Shown: one piece after another, positions 34,021 through 42,269 of the stretch
Layout of the letters: the number at the start of each line of letters is the position of its first letter
Numbering within the stretch: the stretch's first letter is position 1
Source of the DNA: CAYGLF01 sp964350945
GTDB taxonomy: Bacteria > Chlamydiota > Chlamydiia > Chlamydiales > JAAZZY01
Length of the DNA stretch: 64,000 bases
Direction: 5' to 3'
Assembly: GCA_964350945.1 (NCBI GenBank)
Contig: CAYGLF010000001.1
Span: forward strand, 1 to 64,000
The notes under the pieces: generated by a model
What the model was told of the DNA's origin: nothing
The model's input: only the letters and a program-made list of their open reading frames with translations
Database searches by the model: none
Position numbers and translations under genes: made by a program

Positions 34021-35259
34021 ATGAAAAGTCAAGTGCGTTCTAGCCTCTACATCATGGCGGCTCTTATTATTGGAGTTCTTACAGGTCTTCTCAAGCAACC
34101 TCTTTTAAATCATTCAGCAAACTTTATTTCTGAGTTGTTTTTAGGAGCATTAAAATTGATTGGCATCCCCATTATTTTTCTTTCGATCCTCTCAACAATC
34201 AGTGGATTTCAAAGTTTAAAAGAAATGAAAATAATGGGACGAAAGGTCTTAAAGTATACTCTACTGACCACCATGATAGCTGCCTCTATTGCACTTTTAT
34301 TCTATATAGTAATCCAACCATCTACAGGGATAGGAATTTCTCGTGATTTTGAACTTCCCAAACAACCTCCCTTTTTAAATGCACTCATCACGATGTTCCC
34401 GACTAACCTTGTGGGAGTTGTTTTAGAAAATAATGTATTCGGCGCCGCCTTGATCTCTGCAGGGCTTGGGTTTGCCGTACTAACTCTTCCTGAAAAACAA
34501 CGTCTCCACCTCCACACTCTTTTTTCTAGTTTGTTCCAAGCTCTTTTAAAAATCACTTCGACGATCATCCTTTTTATTCCGATTGGGATATGGGCATTTA
34601 CCACTCTCTTTATGCAGCAGGTTGTGTATGATCTTCAAGCAATCAGACCCTTAATCTTTTATGTGGTTTGTGTAGTAGGAGCCAACCTCGTCCAAGGATT
34701 CATTGTCCTCCCAATTTTACTTAAGATAAAAGGAGTTTCTCCGAGAAAAACATTCAGCATGGCATACCCAGCTCTTTTAACCGCTTTTTTCTCTAAATCA
34801 TCTTCAGCGGCATTACCTTTAACTATTGAGTGCTCAATTAAGAAAGGGCGTATTTCCAGTAAAGTAGCTAACTTTTCACTTCCGATGTGCTCAGTCATTA
34901 ATATGAATGGCTGTGCTGCTTTCATATTGATCACTGTATTATTTGTGTCTGCAGAAGCTGGACTTTACTTCACACTACCGATGATGCTCTTTTGGATTGT
35001 CCTCTCAACGCTTGCAGCCATCGGAAACGCCTCGGTTCCTATGGGGTGCTATTTTCTATCAAGTGCATTTTTAGTAAGCATGGGAGTTCCTATTGCTGTT
35101 ATGGGAATGATACTTCCTATTTACGCTTTTATAGACATGATTGAAACAGCTTTAAATGTATGGTCAGATATTTCTGTCACCTCCATTGTGAACAAAGAAA
35201 TTTCAATAAAAGAGCCCACTTTATCTGAAAAGATTGATGGGATAAAAACAGCAAAATAA
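34021..35259 (+). CDS. Na+/H+:dicarboxylate or neutral amino-acid symporter (DAACS family)
   Basis: The 412-residue inner-membrane carrier has the DAACS fold. N-terminal helices include IPIIFLSILSTISGF, the re-entrant loop 1 reads FFSKSSSAALPLTIE (family SSSAxLP), and the cation/substrate motif reads SVINMNGCAAF (family NMDGTA). A second hairpin (VPMGCYFLSSAFLVSMGVPI) also fits. Substitution of Asp by Asn in NMDGT suggests a shifted substrate or ion preference. Immediately downstream (18 bases) is serine deaminase, so serine or threonine uptake is a reasonable inference, as with SstT. Confidence 0.85.
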   Translation: MKSQVRSSLYIMAALIIGVLTGLLKQPLLNHSANFISELFLGALKLIGIPIIFLSILSTISGFQSLKEMKIMGRKVLKYTLLTTMIAASIALLFYIVIQPSTGIGISRDFELPKQPPFLNALITMFPTNLVGVVLENNVFGAALISAGLGFAVLTLPEKQRLHLHTLFSSLFQALLKITSTIILFIPIGIWAFTTLFMQQVVYDLQAIRPLIFYVVCVVGANLVQGFIVLPILLKIKGVSPRKTFSMAYPALLTAFFSKSSSAALPLTIECSIKKGRISSKVANFSLPMCSVINMNGCAAFILITVLFVSAEAGLYFTLPMMLFWIVLSTLAAIGNASVPMGCYFLSSAFLVSMGVPIAVMGMILPIYAFIDMIETALNVWSDISVTSIVNKEISIKEPTLSEKIDGIKTAK

Positions 35260-35277
35260 TTTTAAAAGGACTTTAAT

Positions 35278-36654
35278 TTGTTTATTAGTGTCTTTGATTT
35301 GCTATCGATTGGGATTGGACCATCAAGCTCTCATACTGTAGGGCCGATGAGAGCCGCCCTGGCGTACTTGCAAGAACTTAAAGAAAATAACCTTCTTCAT
35401 ATAACCGCTCGCCTAAAAGTAGAGCTCTATGGCTCACTGGCCCTTACTGGTGAAGGGCATAAAACGGATGAAGCTATTTTGCTAGGCCTTGCTGGGCTCC
35501 ATCCAGAGACCGTAGAACCCAAAGCGATCCCTAAGGTCATCCAGAAAATTAGAACCCAAAAAAAAATCGAGCTTTTAAAGCAGCGTTCAATTCATTTTGA
35601 TGAGAAAAGTGACCTTTTATTTCACAAAGACAAGGTCGTCCCCTATCACAGTAACGCCATGCGCTTTGTTGCCTACGACTCAGATGAAAATGAACTTTTC
35701 AATGAAATTATATACTCGATAGGTGGTGGGTTTATTGTCGAGCACCGAAAGATACAACACAAAAATCCGATCAACCAAATTTTTGAGACCCCTTATCCAT
35801 TTGAAAGCTGCAAGGAACTTTTAGAGCTATGTGAGAAACACGGCCTCACTATACCTGAACTCATGCTCCAAAATGAAAAAGCCTACCATGTTGAAAAAGA
35901 CATTCACAAGGGACTTTTAGAGATCTGGCAAGCTATGCAAGAGTCGGTAATTAATGGTTGTAACAATCATGGTTTTTTGCCAGGAGGCCTCAATGTCAAG
36001 CGCAGAGCCCCTGACCTTCTTAAGTTCCTCCAAGATCCATCTAGAAAAAAGTCGCCTGAAGAAATTTTTGATTGGGTTTCACTGTTTGCTCTTGCTGTAA
36101 ATGAAGAAAATGCTGCTGGAGGCCGCGTTGTCACAGCTCCTACCAACGGGGGTGCTGGAGTCATTCCTGCTATTATGCATTATTATGACAAGTTTACAGA
36201 AGATAAGATGGCAAACTGGGAAGAAATCTTTTTACTAACAGCTTCAGCCATTGGTATTCTCTACAAAAAAGGGGCTTCTATCTCTGCTGCTGAAATGGGG
36301 TGTCAGGGAGAGGTGGGCGTTGCCTGCTCAATGGCAGCAGGAGCTCTTGCTGCTGTATGGGGTGCTAATTCTAAACAAATCGAAATAGCCGCTGAGATCG
36401 GAATGGAACATAACCTCGGCCTTACCTGCGACCCTGTAGCAGGCCTTGTTCAGATTCCGTGTATTGAAAGAAATACCATGGGAGCTATTAAAGCGATTAA
36501 CGCTGCGCGCCTTGCGATGCAGCGCAGCGGGACAAACCATAAGGTCTCCCTGGATGATGTTATTAAAACCATGTTTCAGACAGGCAAAGACATGCAGTCA
36601 ATCTACAAAGAAACCTCTTTGGGCGGCCTTGCTGTAAATGTAATTTATTGCTAG
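35278..36654 (+). CDS. sdaA: L-serine ammonia-lyase (serine deaminase), iron-sulfur type
   Basis: The 458-residue single-chain enzyme converts L-serine to pyruvate and ammonia. It begins at TTG with an AAAGGA site. Hallmarks include SIGIGPSSSHTVGPMRAA at the start, GLNVKRRAP, GGRVVTAPTNGGAGVIPAI and the 4Fe-4S cysteines in MGCQGEVGVACSMAA and LTCDPVAGLVQIPCIERN. A C-terminal KDMQSIYKETSLGGLAVN completes the family pattern. With the preceding symporter it forms an amino-acid catabolic pair that would feed pyruvate to metabolism from host serine (inference). Confidence 0.95.
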   Translation: MFISVFDLLSIGIGPSSSHTVGPMRAALAYLQELKENNLLHITARLKVELYGSLALTGEGHKTDEAILLGLAGLHPETVEPKAIPKVIQKIRTQKKIELLKQRSIHFDEKSDLLFHKDKVVPYHSNAMRFVAYDSDENELFNEIIYSIGGGFIVEHRKIQHKNPINQIFETPYPFESCKELLELCEKHGLTIPELMLQNEKAYHVEKDIHKGLLEIWQAMQESVINGCNNHGFLPGGLNVKRRAPDLLKFLQDPSRKKSPEEIFDWVSLFALAVNEENAAGGRVVTAPTNGGAGVIPAIMHYYDKFTEDKMANWEEIFLLTASAIGILYKKGASISAAEMGCQGEVGVACSMAAGALAAVWGANSKQIEIAAEIGMEHNLGLTCDPVAGLVQIPCIERNTMGAIKAINAARLAMQRSGTNHKVSLDDVIKTMFQTGKDMQSIYKETSLGGLAVNVIYC

Positions 36655-36693
36655 AACGAAGTTTTATCGGCTAACAGCCCCAAATAACTTCAT

Positions 36694-38292
36694 ATGCACG
36701 TAAATCCTCTCCAACACACCCTCTCACAAAAAAAGCCCCGCCTTCCCGAAGTTCTCAATGACCCTAAACAAAAAGCATTTGAATTTTATCAAAAGTCCAA
36801 GACATCTAAAGAAATAGCCCCCCTATTTAAAGCTATCTACAAAAACGACACTCTAAAGCTGGCTGAAAGCGCCCCTCAACCAACGACTCCTATTACTGTA
36901 GGAGTCTTATTTTCAGGGGGTCAGGCCCCTGGAGGGCACAATGTCATTTGGGGATTATTTGATTATATCAAAAAACTGCATACAGACTCCCGTTTGATGG
37001 GGTTTTTAAATGGTCCCAAGGGATTAGTTGAAAAAAAATATATAGAACTTAGTAGGTCAGATATCGCTCCCTTTAGGAACTCTGGAGGCTTCCAGCTACT
37101 AGGATCTGGGCGTACCAAGATAGAAGGCCCAGAGCTTCTTGAAAAAGCTTTTCAGAGTGCTTCTGAGCTAAAATTAGACGGTCTGGTGGTTATTGGTGGA
37201 GATGATTCAAATACCAATGCAGCTATTTTAGCCAACTACTTTAAACAAAAGGGTGGCTCAACCTGCGTGATTGGAGTTCCTAAAACTATTGATGGGGATT
37301 TACAAAATGAATATGTAGATATTTCATTTGGCTATGATACCGCTTGCCGCGTCTACTCTGAGCTTATTGGCAATATTGCCATGGACGCTCTTTCTGCTAA
37401 AAAATACACCCACTTTATTAAATTAATGGGACGAGCTGCTTCACATGTTACTTTAGAGTGCGCCTTACAAACTCAGCCTAACCTCGCTTTTATTGGAGAA
37501 GAAATTAAATCTAAACAAATAACCCTCAAAGAGATTGTAGAGCAAATAGCTAATATGGTCATTCAAAGATCTAAACTGTCTAAAGAATACGGCGTCGTCT
37601 TAATCCCTGAAGGGCTCATCGACTTTATCCCTGAATTTTCCGAGTTGAATCAAGAAATTAATAGTTTACTAGCATCAAACCCTGAGCTAAACCACCAAAC
37701 TGCTCTTGAAAGTCTCTCCTCAGCATCAGCTAAACTTTTACAATCTTTGCCTTTAACTATCCAAAAACAATTATTTTTAGATCGAGATCCACACGGAAAT
37801 ATCCAACTGGCTAAAATCAGTACCCACCAGTTATTAATCGAGATGACCCAAAAACATTTAGAAAAGATTTCTTCTTTTACAGGGTCGTTCAACCCCCTCT
37901 CTCATTATTTAGGGTACGAAGGACGCTGCTCAATTCCTAGCCCATTTGATGCGGACTATACCTATACCTTAGGAGCTAGCGCAGCTATGATGGTACAGTC
38001 ACAGCTAACAGGCTATATGGCCTGCGTTCATGGTTTAAAAAATCCCGTAGAGCAGTGGGAAGTATACGCCCTTCCCATTACGAATCTTTTAAATATCGAG
38101 AAAAGACATGGGAAAGAAAAACCCGTGATAAAAAAGGCCTTAGTCAATTTAAAAGGCAACCTTTTCAAGCACTATGAAAAAGTGCGCAATCACTGGTTAG
38201 TGGGCGATGAGTACAATTCCCCCGGCCCCATTCAATTTTTTGGTGATTCAAAAATCATCGATGTGAGAAACTATCTCCTAGATTTATGTTAA
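36694..38292 (+). CDS. pfp: Diphosphate--fructose-6-phosphate 1-phosphotransferase (PPi-PFK)
   Basis: The 532-residue enzyme is of the long PPi-dependent phosphofructokinase clade. TVGVLFSGGQAPGGHN gives the phosphate site and VVIGGDDSNTNAA has the GGDDS signature of PPi users (GGDGS in ATP users). VPKTIDGDLQNEYVDISFGYDTA is the catalytic TIDGD segment, and MGRAASHVTLECALQT follows. Chlamydiae rely on PPi-dependent PFKs; in C. trachomatis two copies sit just before waaA and leuS, as this copy does here at greater distance. It phosphorylates fructose 6-phosphate reversibly. Overlaps the SDR gene by 7 bases. Confidence 0.93.
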   Translation: MHVNPLQHTLSQKKPRLPEVLNDPKQKAFEFYQKSKTSKEIAPLFKAIYKNDTLKLAESAPQPTTPITVGVLFSGGQAPGGHNVIWGLFDYIKKLHTDSRLMGFLNGPKGLVEKKYIELSRSDIAPFRNSGGFQLLGSGRTKIEGPELLEKAFQSASELKLDGLVVIGGDDSNTNAAILANYFKQKGGSTCVIGVPKTIDGDLQNEYVDISFGYDTACRVYSELIGNIAMDALSAKKYTHFIKLMGRAASHVTLECALQTQPNLAFIGEEIKSKQITLKEIVEQIANMVIQRSKLSKEYGVVLIPEGLIDFIPEFSELNQEINSLLASNPELNHQTALESLSSASAKLLQSLPLTIQKQLFLDRDPHGNIQLAKISTHQLLIEMTQKHLEKISSFTGSFNPLSHYLGYEGRCSIPSPFDADYTYTLGASAAMMVQSQLTGYMACVHGLKNPVEQWEVYALPITNLLNIEKRHGKEKPVIKKALVNLKGNLFKHYEKVRNHWLVGDEYNSPGPIQFFGDSKIIDVRNYLLDLC

Positions 38293-39041
38293 AAGTTACT
38301 TCAACCGTGATTACGGGAGCTAGCTCAGGTATCGGATGGGAACTTGCGCTACAATTAGCAAGACCCGGTACTTCGTATTGCTTAATATCTCGTAATCAAA
38401 CTAAATTAGATTCCATTCAAGCGCTTTGCGAACAAAAAGGGGCTGTTGTCCGCACCTATGCTCTAGATATCGCCCAAAAAGCAAAATTACAAAAAGCCCT
38501 TTTGGAATATGACCAAGAATTCCCCGTAGATTTAGTCGTTGCCAATGCTGGAGTAGGAACAGCTTTGAGTGCTTCATTAAACGGAGGCAAAGCCGATTAT
38601 GAAAAAATCATACAAACCAATATTTTAGGGATTCACCACACAGTTGAACCCTTGATCCCCCTACTTAAATCAAGAGGCTCTGGGCAAATTGCTCTTATGA
38701 GCTCACTAGCAAGCTACCGAGGCTATTCTAAGTACTATATCTATAATGCAACCAAAGCCTATGTTCGCATTTATGGACAAGGGTTGCGCTTAGATCTAAA
38801 AAAATTTGGTATAAGTGTTTCAACCATTGCACCAGGTTTTATAAAAACACCCCTGACTGATAAAAATGGGTTTAAGATGCCACTTTTAATGAGCCCAGAA
38901 AAGGCCTGCAAAAAAATTATCCGTGGTTTACAAAAGAAAAAGTCTTTAATAGCATTTCCGAAAACACTTTATTATATTGTGCATCTTCTAGCTTCACTCC
39001 CAGCACCCATAGCTGATTATATAGCTTCTAAAATAAAATAA
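38286..39041 (+). CDS. Short-chain dehydrogenase/reductase
   Basis: The 251-residue classical SDR has the NAD(P)-binding TVITGASSGIGWELA, DLVVANAGVGT (NAG), a catalytic Ser in LMSSLASYRG, and YIYNATKAYV (YxxxK). The variable C-terminal part ends in a hydrophobic stretch (ALYYIVHLLASLPAPIADY) that may associate with membrane, as in DltE-like SDRs. Arg14-like residue is absent, so cofactor preference is unclear. Substrate unknown. Starts inside the PPi-PFK gene, so they are coupled. Confidence 0.9.
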   Translation: MLKVTSTVITGASSGIGWELALQLARPGTSYCLISRNQTKLDSIQALCEQKGAVVRTYALDIAQKAKLQKALLEYDQEFPVDLVVANAGVGTALSASLNGGKADYEKIIQTNILGIHHTVEPLIPLLKSRGSGQIALMSSLASYRGYSKYYIYNATKAYVRIYGQGLRLDLKKFGISVSTIAPGFIKTPLTDKNGFKMPLLMSPEKACKKIIRGLQKKKSLIAFPKTLYYIVHLLASLPAPIADYIASKIK

Positions 39042-39101
39042 AGCTCACTCTTTACAAATAAATGAATTCACTTTATTAAATATTGAAAAAAAAGGAATGT
39101 A

Positions 39102-39335
39102 ATGCAGTCTAAAATTTTATCCAAAATTGAAAAAATCCTACAAAAAGAATCCCTTGAATGTTACGTTGTTATGCTTGGAAATAAGTCTGAGACTAGTGAC
39201 GAAGTCACCGTTGAGATGACCTACGATGGAGACGAGGCTTTAAGCTGTTATATGCTAGAAAATGCCCAGTCCATCCTCAGCTCCAAGATTGAACAAACAA
39301 ATAAAGAGCTTCCAAGCAATGAATCCATCGGTTAA
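39102..39335 (+). CDS. Small hypothetical acidic protein
   Basis: The 77-residue protein is not recognised. It starts after AAAAGGA and is acidic, probably an alpha-beta fold (KIEKILQKESLECYVVMLGN and VTVEMTYDGDEALS). Its end overlaps the peptidase start by 17 bases, so it is translated with the M20 peptidase, and it could be a partner of that enzyme, but nothing in the sequence proves it. Confidence 0.55.
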   Translation: MQSKILSKIEKILQKESLECYVVMLGNKSETSDEVTVEMTYDGDEALSCYMLENAQSILSSKIEQTNKELPSNESIG

Positions 39336-40701
39336 GTATTTCTCTCAAGAGTTTGAGGCCCATCGAGATAATATATTCGACGATTTTTTTAACTACTTAC
39401 GCTTTCCCAGTATTTCAACATCCTCTCAACACAAGCAAGATATTTTAGACTGCGCTAATTTTGTTCAAAACTACTTACAAGACATGCATTTTGAGGTCCA
39501 ACGCTGGGAAACTTTAGGACACCCTTGTATTTTTGCACAAAATTTAAATGCCGGAGATAATGCTCCTACACTTTTAATTTATCTCCACTATGATGTGCAA
39601 CCGGTAGATCCTTTAGAGTTATGGGAGACACCTCCTTTTGAACCCACACTTAAAAATGGAAAAATTTATGCGCGAGGAGCTTCAGATAACAAAGGACAAG
39701 CTTTTTTTACGCTTTCAGCACTGAAAGCAATTTATAAAAAACATCAAAAGTACCCCCTCAACCTTAAGATTATTATTGAAGGAGAAGAGGAGGTAGGCAG
39801 CTCTCATCTCTACCCTCTTCTAGAGGAAAAAAAACAATATTTAAATGCCGACTACTTAGCCGTTGTCGATGTTGATATTCCAAGCGAAGACAATCCCACA
39901 GCTAACCTTGGTTGTAGAGGAATCTATACTTGTGAATTACATTTAAAAGGCTCAGCCTCAGATCTACATTCGGGGCTTTATGGTGGAGTGGTGTATAACC
40001 CTTTGCGAGCCCTCAGTGAAATATTTGCTAAAATGTATGATCAAGATGGAAGAGTTACCATTCCAGGATTTTATGACCATCTCTACGAACTTTCCGAAGA
40101 AGAAAAAAAAGATTTTTTTCTCTCCTTTGATCAAAAGGCTTTTGAAAAAGAACATCAGACCCTTGCCAATGGAGGTGAGCATGCATTTAGTCCTCTAGAA
40201 CGCATGGGCCTACGTCCAACTTTTGAAATCAATGGAATCTGGGGAGGCTATATTCATGAGGGTTTTAAAACAGTGATACCCTCTCTAGCTTGTGCTAAAG
40301 TTTCAATGCGTTTAATCCCCAACCAAGACCCACAAAAAATTGCTGATTTATTTGCAGCCCACATTCAGTCACTGGTACCACCAGGTCTTACTTTAAAAAT
40401 AATCCCAGAAAGTTTACCAGCACGTGCTCTTTGGTGTGATTTTAATTCTGAAGTTGTTAAAGCTGCACAGTGGGCCTTTGAACAAGTCACTCAAAAGCCC
40501 TGTAAGAAGTACATTGGAGGAGGAAGTCTTCCTATAGCCAGCGCACTAGAAAAAGCATCAGGGGCACAGTCAATCCTGCTGGGAACTGCCTTGGGCACCG
40601 ATAAAATTCACGCGCCCAATGAACATTTTTCTGTATCATGTTTTAAAATGGGTTACTTAATGATCACGCAGTTTGTAGAACGATTGTCAACAAGCAACTA
40701 A
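39319..40701 (+). CDS. M20-family zinc dipeptidase/deacylase
   Basis: The 460-residue enzyme starts at ATG 39319; an in-frame ATG at 39262 would lie deeper inside the upstream gene and is less likely. All metal ligands of M20 peptidases are visible: His in LIYLHYDVQPVDP, bridging Asp in GASDNKGQ, the Glu-Glu pair in IEGEEEVGSSHL, Asp in VVDVDIPS, and His in DKIHAPNEHFS near the C-terminus. The dimerisation domain lies at about 205-345. It probably hydrolyses dipeptides, using host-derived peptides as nutrition. Full length. Confidence 0.93.
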   Translation: MNPSVKYFSQEFEAHRDNIFDDFFNYLRFPSISTSSQHKQDILDCANFVQNYLQDMHFEVQRWETLGHPCIFAQNLNAGDNAPTLLIYLHYDVQPVDPLELWETPPFEPTLKNGKIYARGASDNKGQAFFTLSALKAIYKKHQKYPLNLKIIIEGEEEVGSSHLYPLLEEKKQYLNADYLAVVDVDIPSEDNPTANLGCRGIYTCELHLKGSASDLHSGLYGGVVYNPLRALSEIFAKMYDQDGRVTIPGFYDHLYELSEEEKKDFFLSFDQKAFEKEHQTLANGGEHAFSPLERMGLRPTFEINGIWGGYIHEGFKTVIPSLACAKVSMRLIPNQDPQKIADLFAAHIQSLVPPGLTLKIIPESLPARALWCDFNSEVVKAAQWAFEQVTQKPCKKYIGGGSLPIASALEKASGAQSILLGTALGTDKIHAPNEHFSVSCFKMGYLMITQFVERLSTSN

Positions 40702-40788
40702 CTACCACTATTCTTCTTTACACAAACTTTACACTAGCTTATCATATTTCCCATTATTGATAATTTTAACCCACTAAAAGGTAATATA

Positions 40789-41355
40789 ATGGTCCAAAAT
40801 ATAACTCAACCTAGTCAAGTAACTCCCCTAACTATAGAACAAAACAAGAGCGGAATAACCAGCCGTACACAAAATGTACTTTTAGATATTTATAAAAATT
40901 GGAAACCGATTGCTGCCACGACAGCTCTTTCTGCAGCAACACTAGCAGCAGTGTATTTTTCATATACAATACAGCAAGATAATACTGCCATCGCTAAACA
41001 TACTTGTGACTCTCAGCATTGCTATTTAGCTCCACAAAAACCTTCATTTTATGAGATTTCTTTCGGCAATCAAGAGATGTGCTTTAACACACCTTTAAAT
41101 GATAAGAGTAATGCAACCTTTGCAAACACTACAATTCTTAATTTCATGTGCTCAAAAGAGCAATCAGCAAGCCTTACAAATTCAACTGACGTGAAAATCG
41201 ATACTCGTTCAATAGTCGATAACAAAAAAGCGAATTATACTAAAAAAGAATTTGATGATCTCGAATCACTGCTTAAACAAAACAATGTTCTGCAACAGGA
41301 CCTTAGAAAACTGCTCACTCAACTAAAAAGTGTACTAAGCACCGAACTTGTTTAA
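40789..41355 (+). CDS. Hypothetical single-pass membrane protein
   Basis: The 188-residue protein has one membrane helix (about 37-58, PIAATTALSAATLAAVYFSYTI), a short N-terminal cytosolic part, an ectodomain with paired cysteines (TCDSQHC), Asn-rich stretches and a C-terminal coiled coil (about 150-185). No domain is recognised. AAAAGG precedes the ATG. A strong terminator at 41392 follows, so it is monocistronic. The mixture of a single helix, cysteines and coiled coil would fit an envelope protein or secreted surface protein. Confidence 0.6.
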   Translation: MVQNITQPSQVTPLTIEQNKSGITSRTQNVLLDIYKNWKPIAATTALSAATLAAVYFSYTIQQDNTAIAKHTCDSQHCYLAPQKPSFYEISFGNQEMCFNTPLNDKSNATFANTTILNFMCSKEQSASLTNSTDVKIDTRSIVDNKKANYTKKEFDDLESLLKQNNVLQQDLRKLLTQLKSVLSTELV

Positions 41356-41391
41356 GCTTCATAGTCACAAATAATTTCATACAAAGAAATT

Positions 41392-41427
41392 ACTCCTGGA
41401 TAAAAAATTTATTCAGGAGTTTTTTTT
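41392..41427 (+). terminator. Strong rho-independent terminator
   Basis: ACTCCTGGATAAA and TTTATTCAGGAGT form a 13-bp stem (one G-U pair) with an AAA loop, followed by an uninterrupted T-run. It lies 37 bases after the stop of the single-pass membrane protein gene. Confidence 0.9.
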
Positions 41428-41462
41428 ACAACCCAACAAATGACAAAATTATTTCATCGTTC

Positions 41463-41492
41463 TTGACAAATGATTTTCTATCCTGATATGTC
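41463..41492 (+). promoter_or_regulatory. Candidate promoter of the 41514 gene
   Basis: TTGACA (41463-41468) and TATGTC (41487-41492) are separated by 18 bases; the ATG at 41514 follows 21 bases later. Confidence 0.45.
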
Positions 41493-41513
41493 CCTTTGTT
41501 AACATAACTTACA

Positions 41514-42080
41514 ATGGAACAAAATTTTTTCATCATGAAGATATTTCAATTTGATAACTGGATAGAAAAAAAAGGTCTTTTTTCTTATCTTTATTTTTTT
41601 TACTTACTTTTTGCAACGGTTCACCTTTTTACCCACGAAGACACCACACCATTTCCTGAACAATACCAGGACATCTCTTGTGAACGTATTTATATCCACC
41701 CTTGTGAAAAGGCATCTTTAGTTCAAAACCCTGACAAAGACTATGAATATTTACTCAAGATAGATGTAAAAAATCAAAAGGTCGTATTTTTTACGGATAA
41801 TCCTCAAAGGGATGTTAAAAGTATGCCCATTGTACAGTTTATCAAAAAGTGGACCTTAAATGCCGCCTTTGATGGGATGCTACCTAACGCTGTGATTAGC
41901 TATATGAATTTTAAAACGACTTCAGAAGATGGAGAATGGGCAGACGTTTTACAACTAGGAAGTCCTCGCTACGATCAAGGGGCAGAAGAAGTCATCTTTG
42001 AGGCCAATCCACTTCATGAATATGAAATTTCAACAGGCGATTTCGAAAATGTTGTGATTGTCTATGATGGTGTGGAATGA
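41514..42080 (+). CDS. Membrane-anchored or exported protein, unnamed family shared with 24487-25041
   Basis: The 188-residue protein has an N-terminal hydrophobic segment (about 24-40, FSYLYFFYLLFATVHLF) after a polar lead, likely an uncleaved anchor or signal. The rest contains KVVFFTDNPQRDV, FIKKWTLNAAF, LPNAVISYM, LQLGSPRYDQGAEEVIFEANPL and ends acidic. The same segment order occurs in the exported protein at 24487. The FFTDxPxR...P.YD...F.A.PL pattern is also one I have seen in uncharacterised bacterial envelope proteins, but I cannot name a Pfam entry. Function unknown. The gene runs into the tRNA cluster from the opposite side. Confidence 0.65.
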   Translation: MEQNFFIMKIFQFDNWIEKKGLFSYLYFFYLLFATVHLFTHEDTTPFPEQYQDISCERIYIHPCEKASLVQNPDKDYEYLLKIDVKNQKVVFFTDNPQRDVKSMPIVQFIKKWTLNAAFDGMLPNAVISYMNFKTTSEDGEWADVLQLGSPRYDQGAEEVIFEANPLHEYEISTGDFENVVIVYDGVE

Positions 42081-42097
42081 AAATATAGGTAAACTCA

Positions 42098-42171
42098 TAG
42101 CGGTAGTCGGATTCGAACCAACGACACGCGGATTATGATTCCGCTGCTCTAACCAACTGAGCTATACCGCC
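42098..42171 (-). tRNA. tRNA-Met(CAU), elongator
   Basis: Full cloverleaf on the minus strand: acceptor GGCGGTA/TACCGCT, D-arm GCTC...GAGC, anticodon loop ATCATAA (anticodon CAT) and TTCGAAT T-loop. The acceptor starts G-U with A73, as in the B. subtilis elongator tRNA-Met, which separates it from the lysidine-modified tRNA-Ile(CAU). CCA is not encoded. Confidence 0.9.
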
Positions 42172-42177
42172 AGAAGA

Positions 42178-42250
42178 TTGCGGGAGAAGGATTCGAACCT
42201 CCGACCTTTGGGTTATGAGCCCAACGAGCTGACCGCTGCTCCATCCCGCG
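42178..42250 (-). tRNA. tRNA-fMet(CAU), initiator
   Basis: The cloverleaf starts CGCGGGA and ends TCCCGCA, leaving the C1-A72 mismatch that marks bacterial initiators. The anticodon stem has three consecutive G-C pairs (GGG/CCC) flanking loop CTCATAA. It sits 6 bases from the elongator tRNA-Met gene. Confidence 0.95.
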
Positions 42251-42269
42251 ATAAATTATACTGAAGAGT

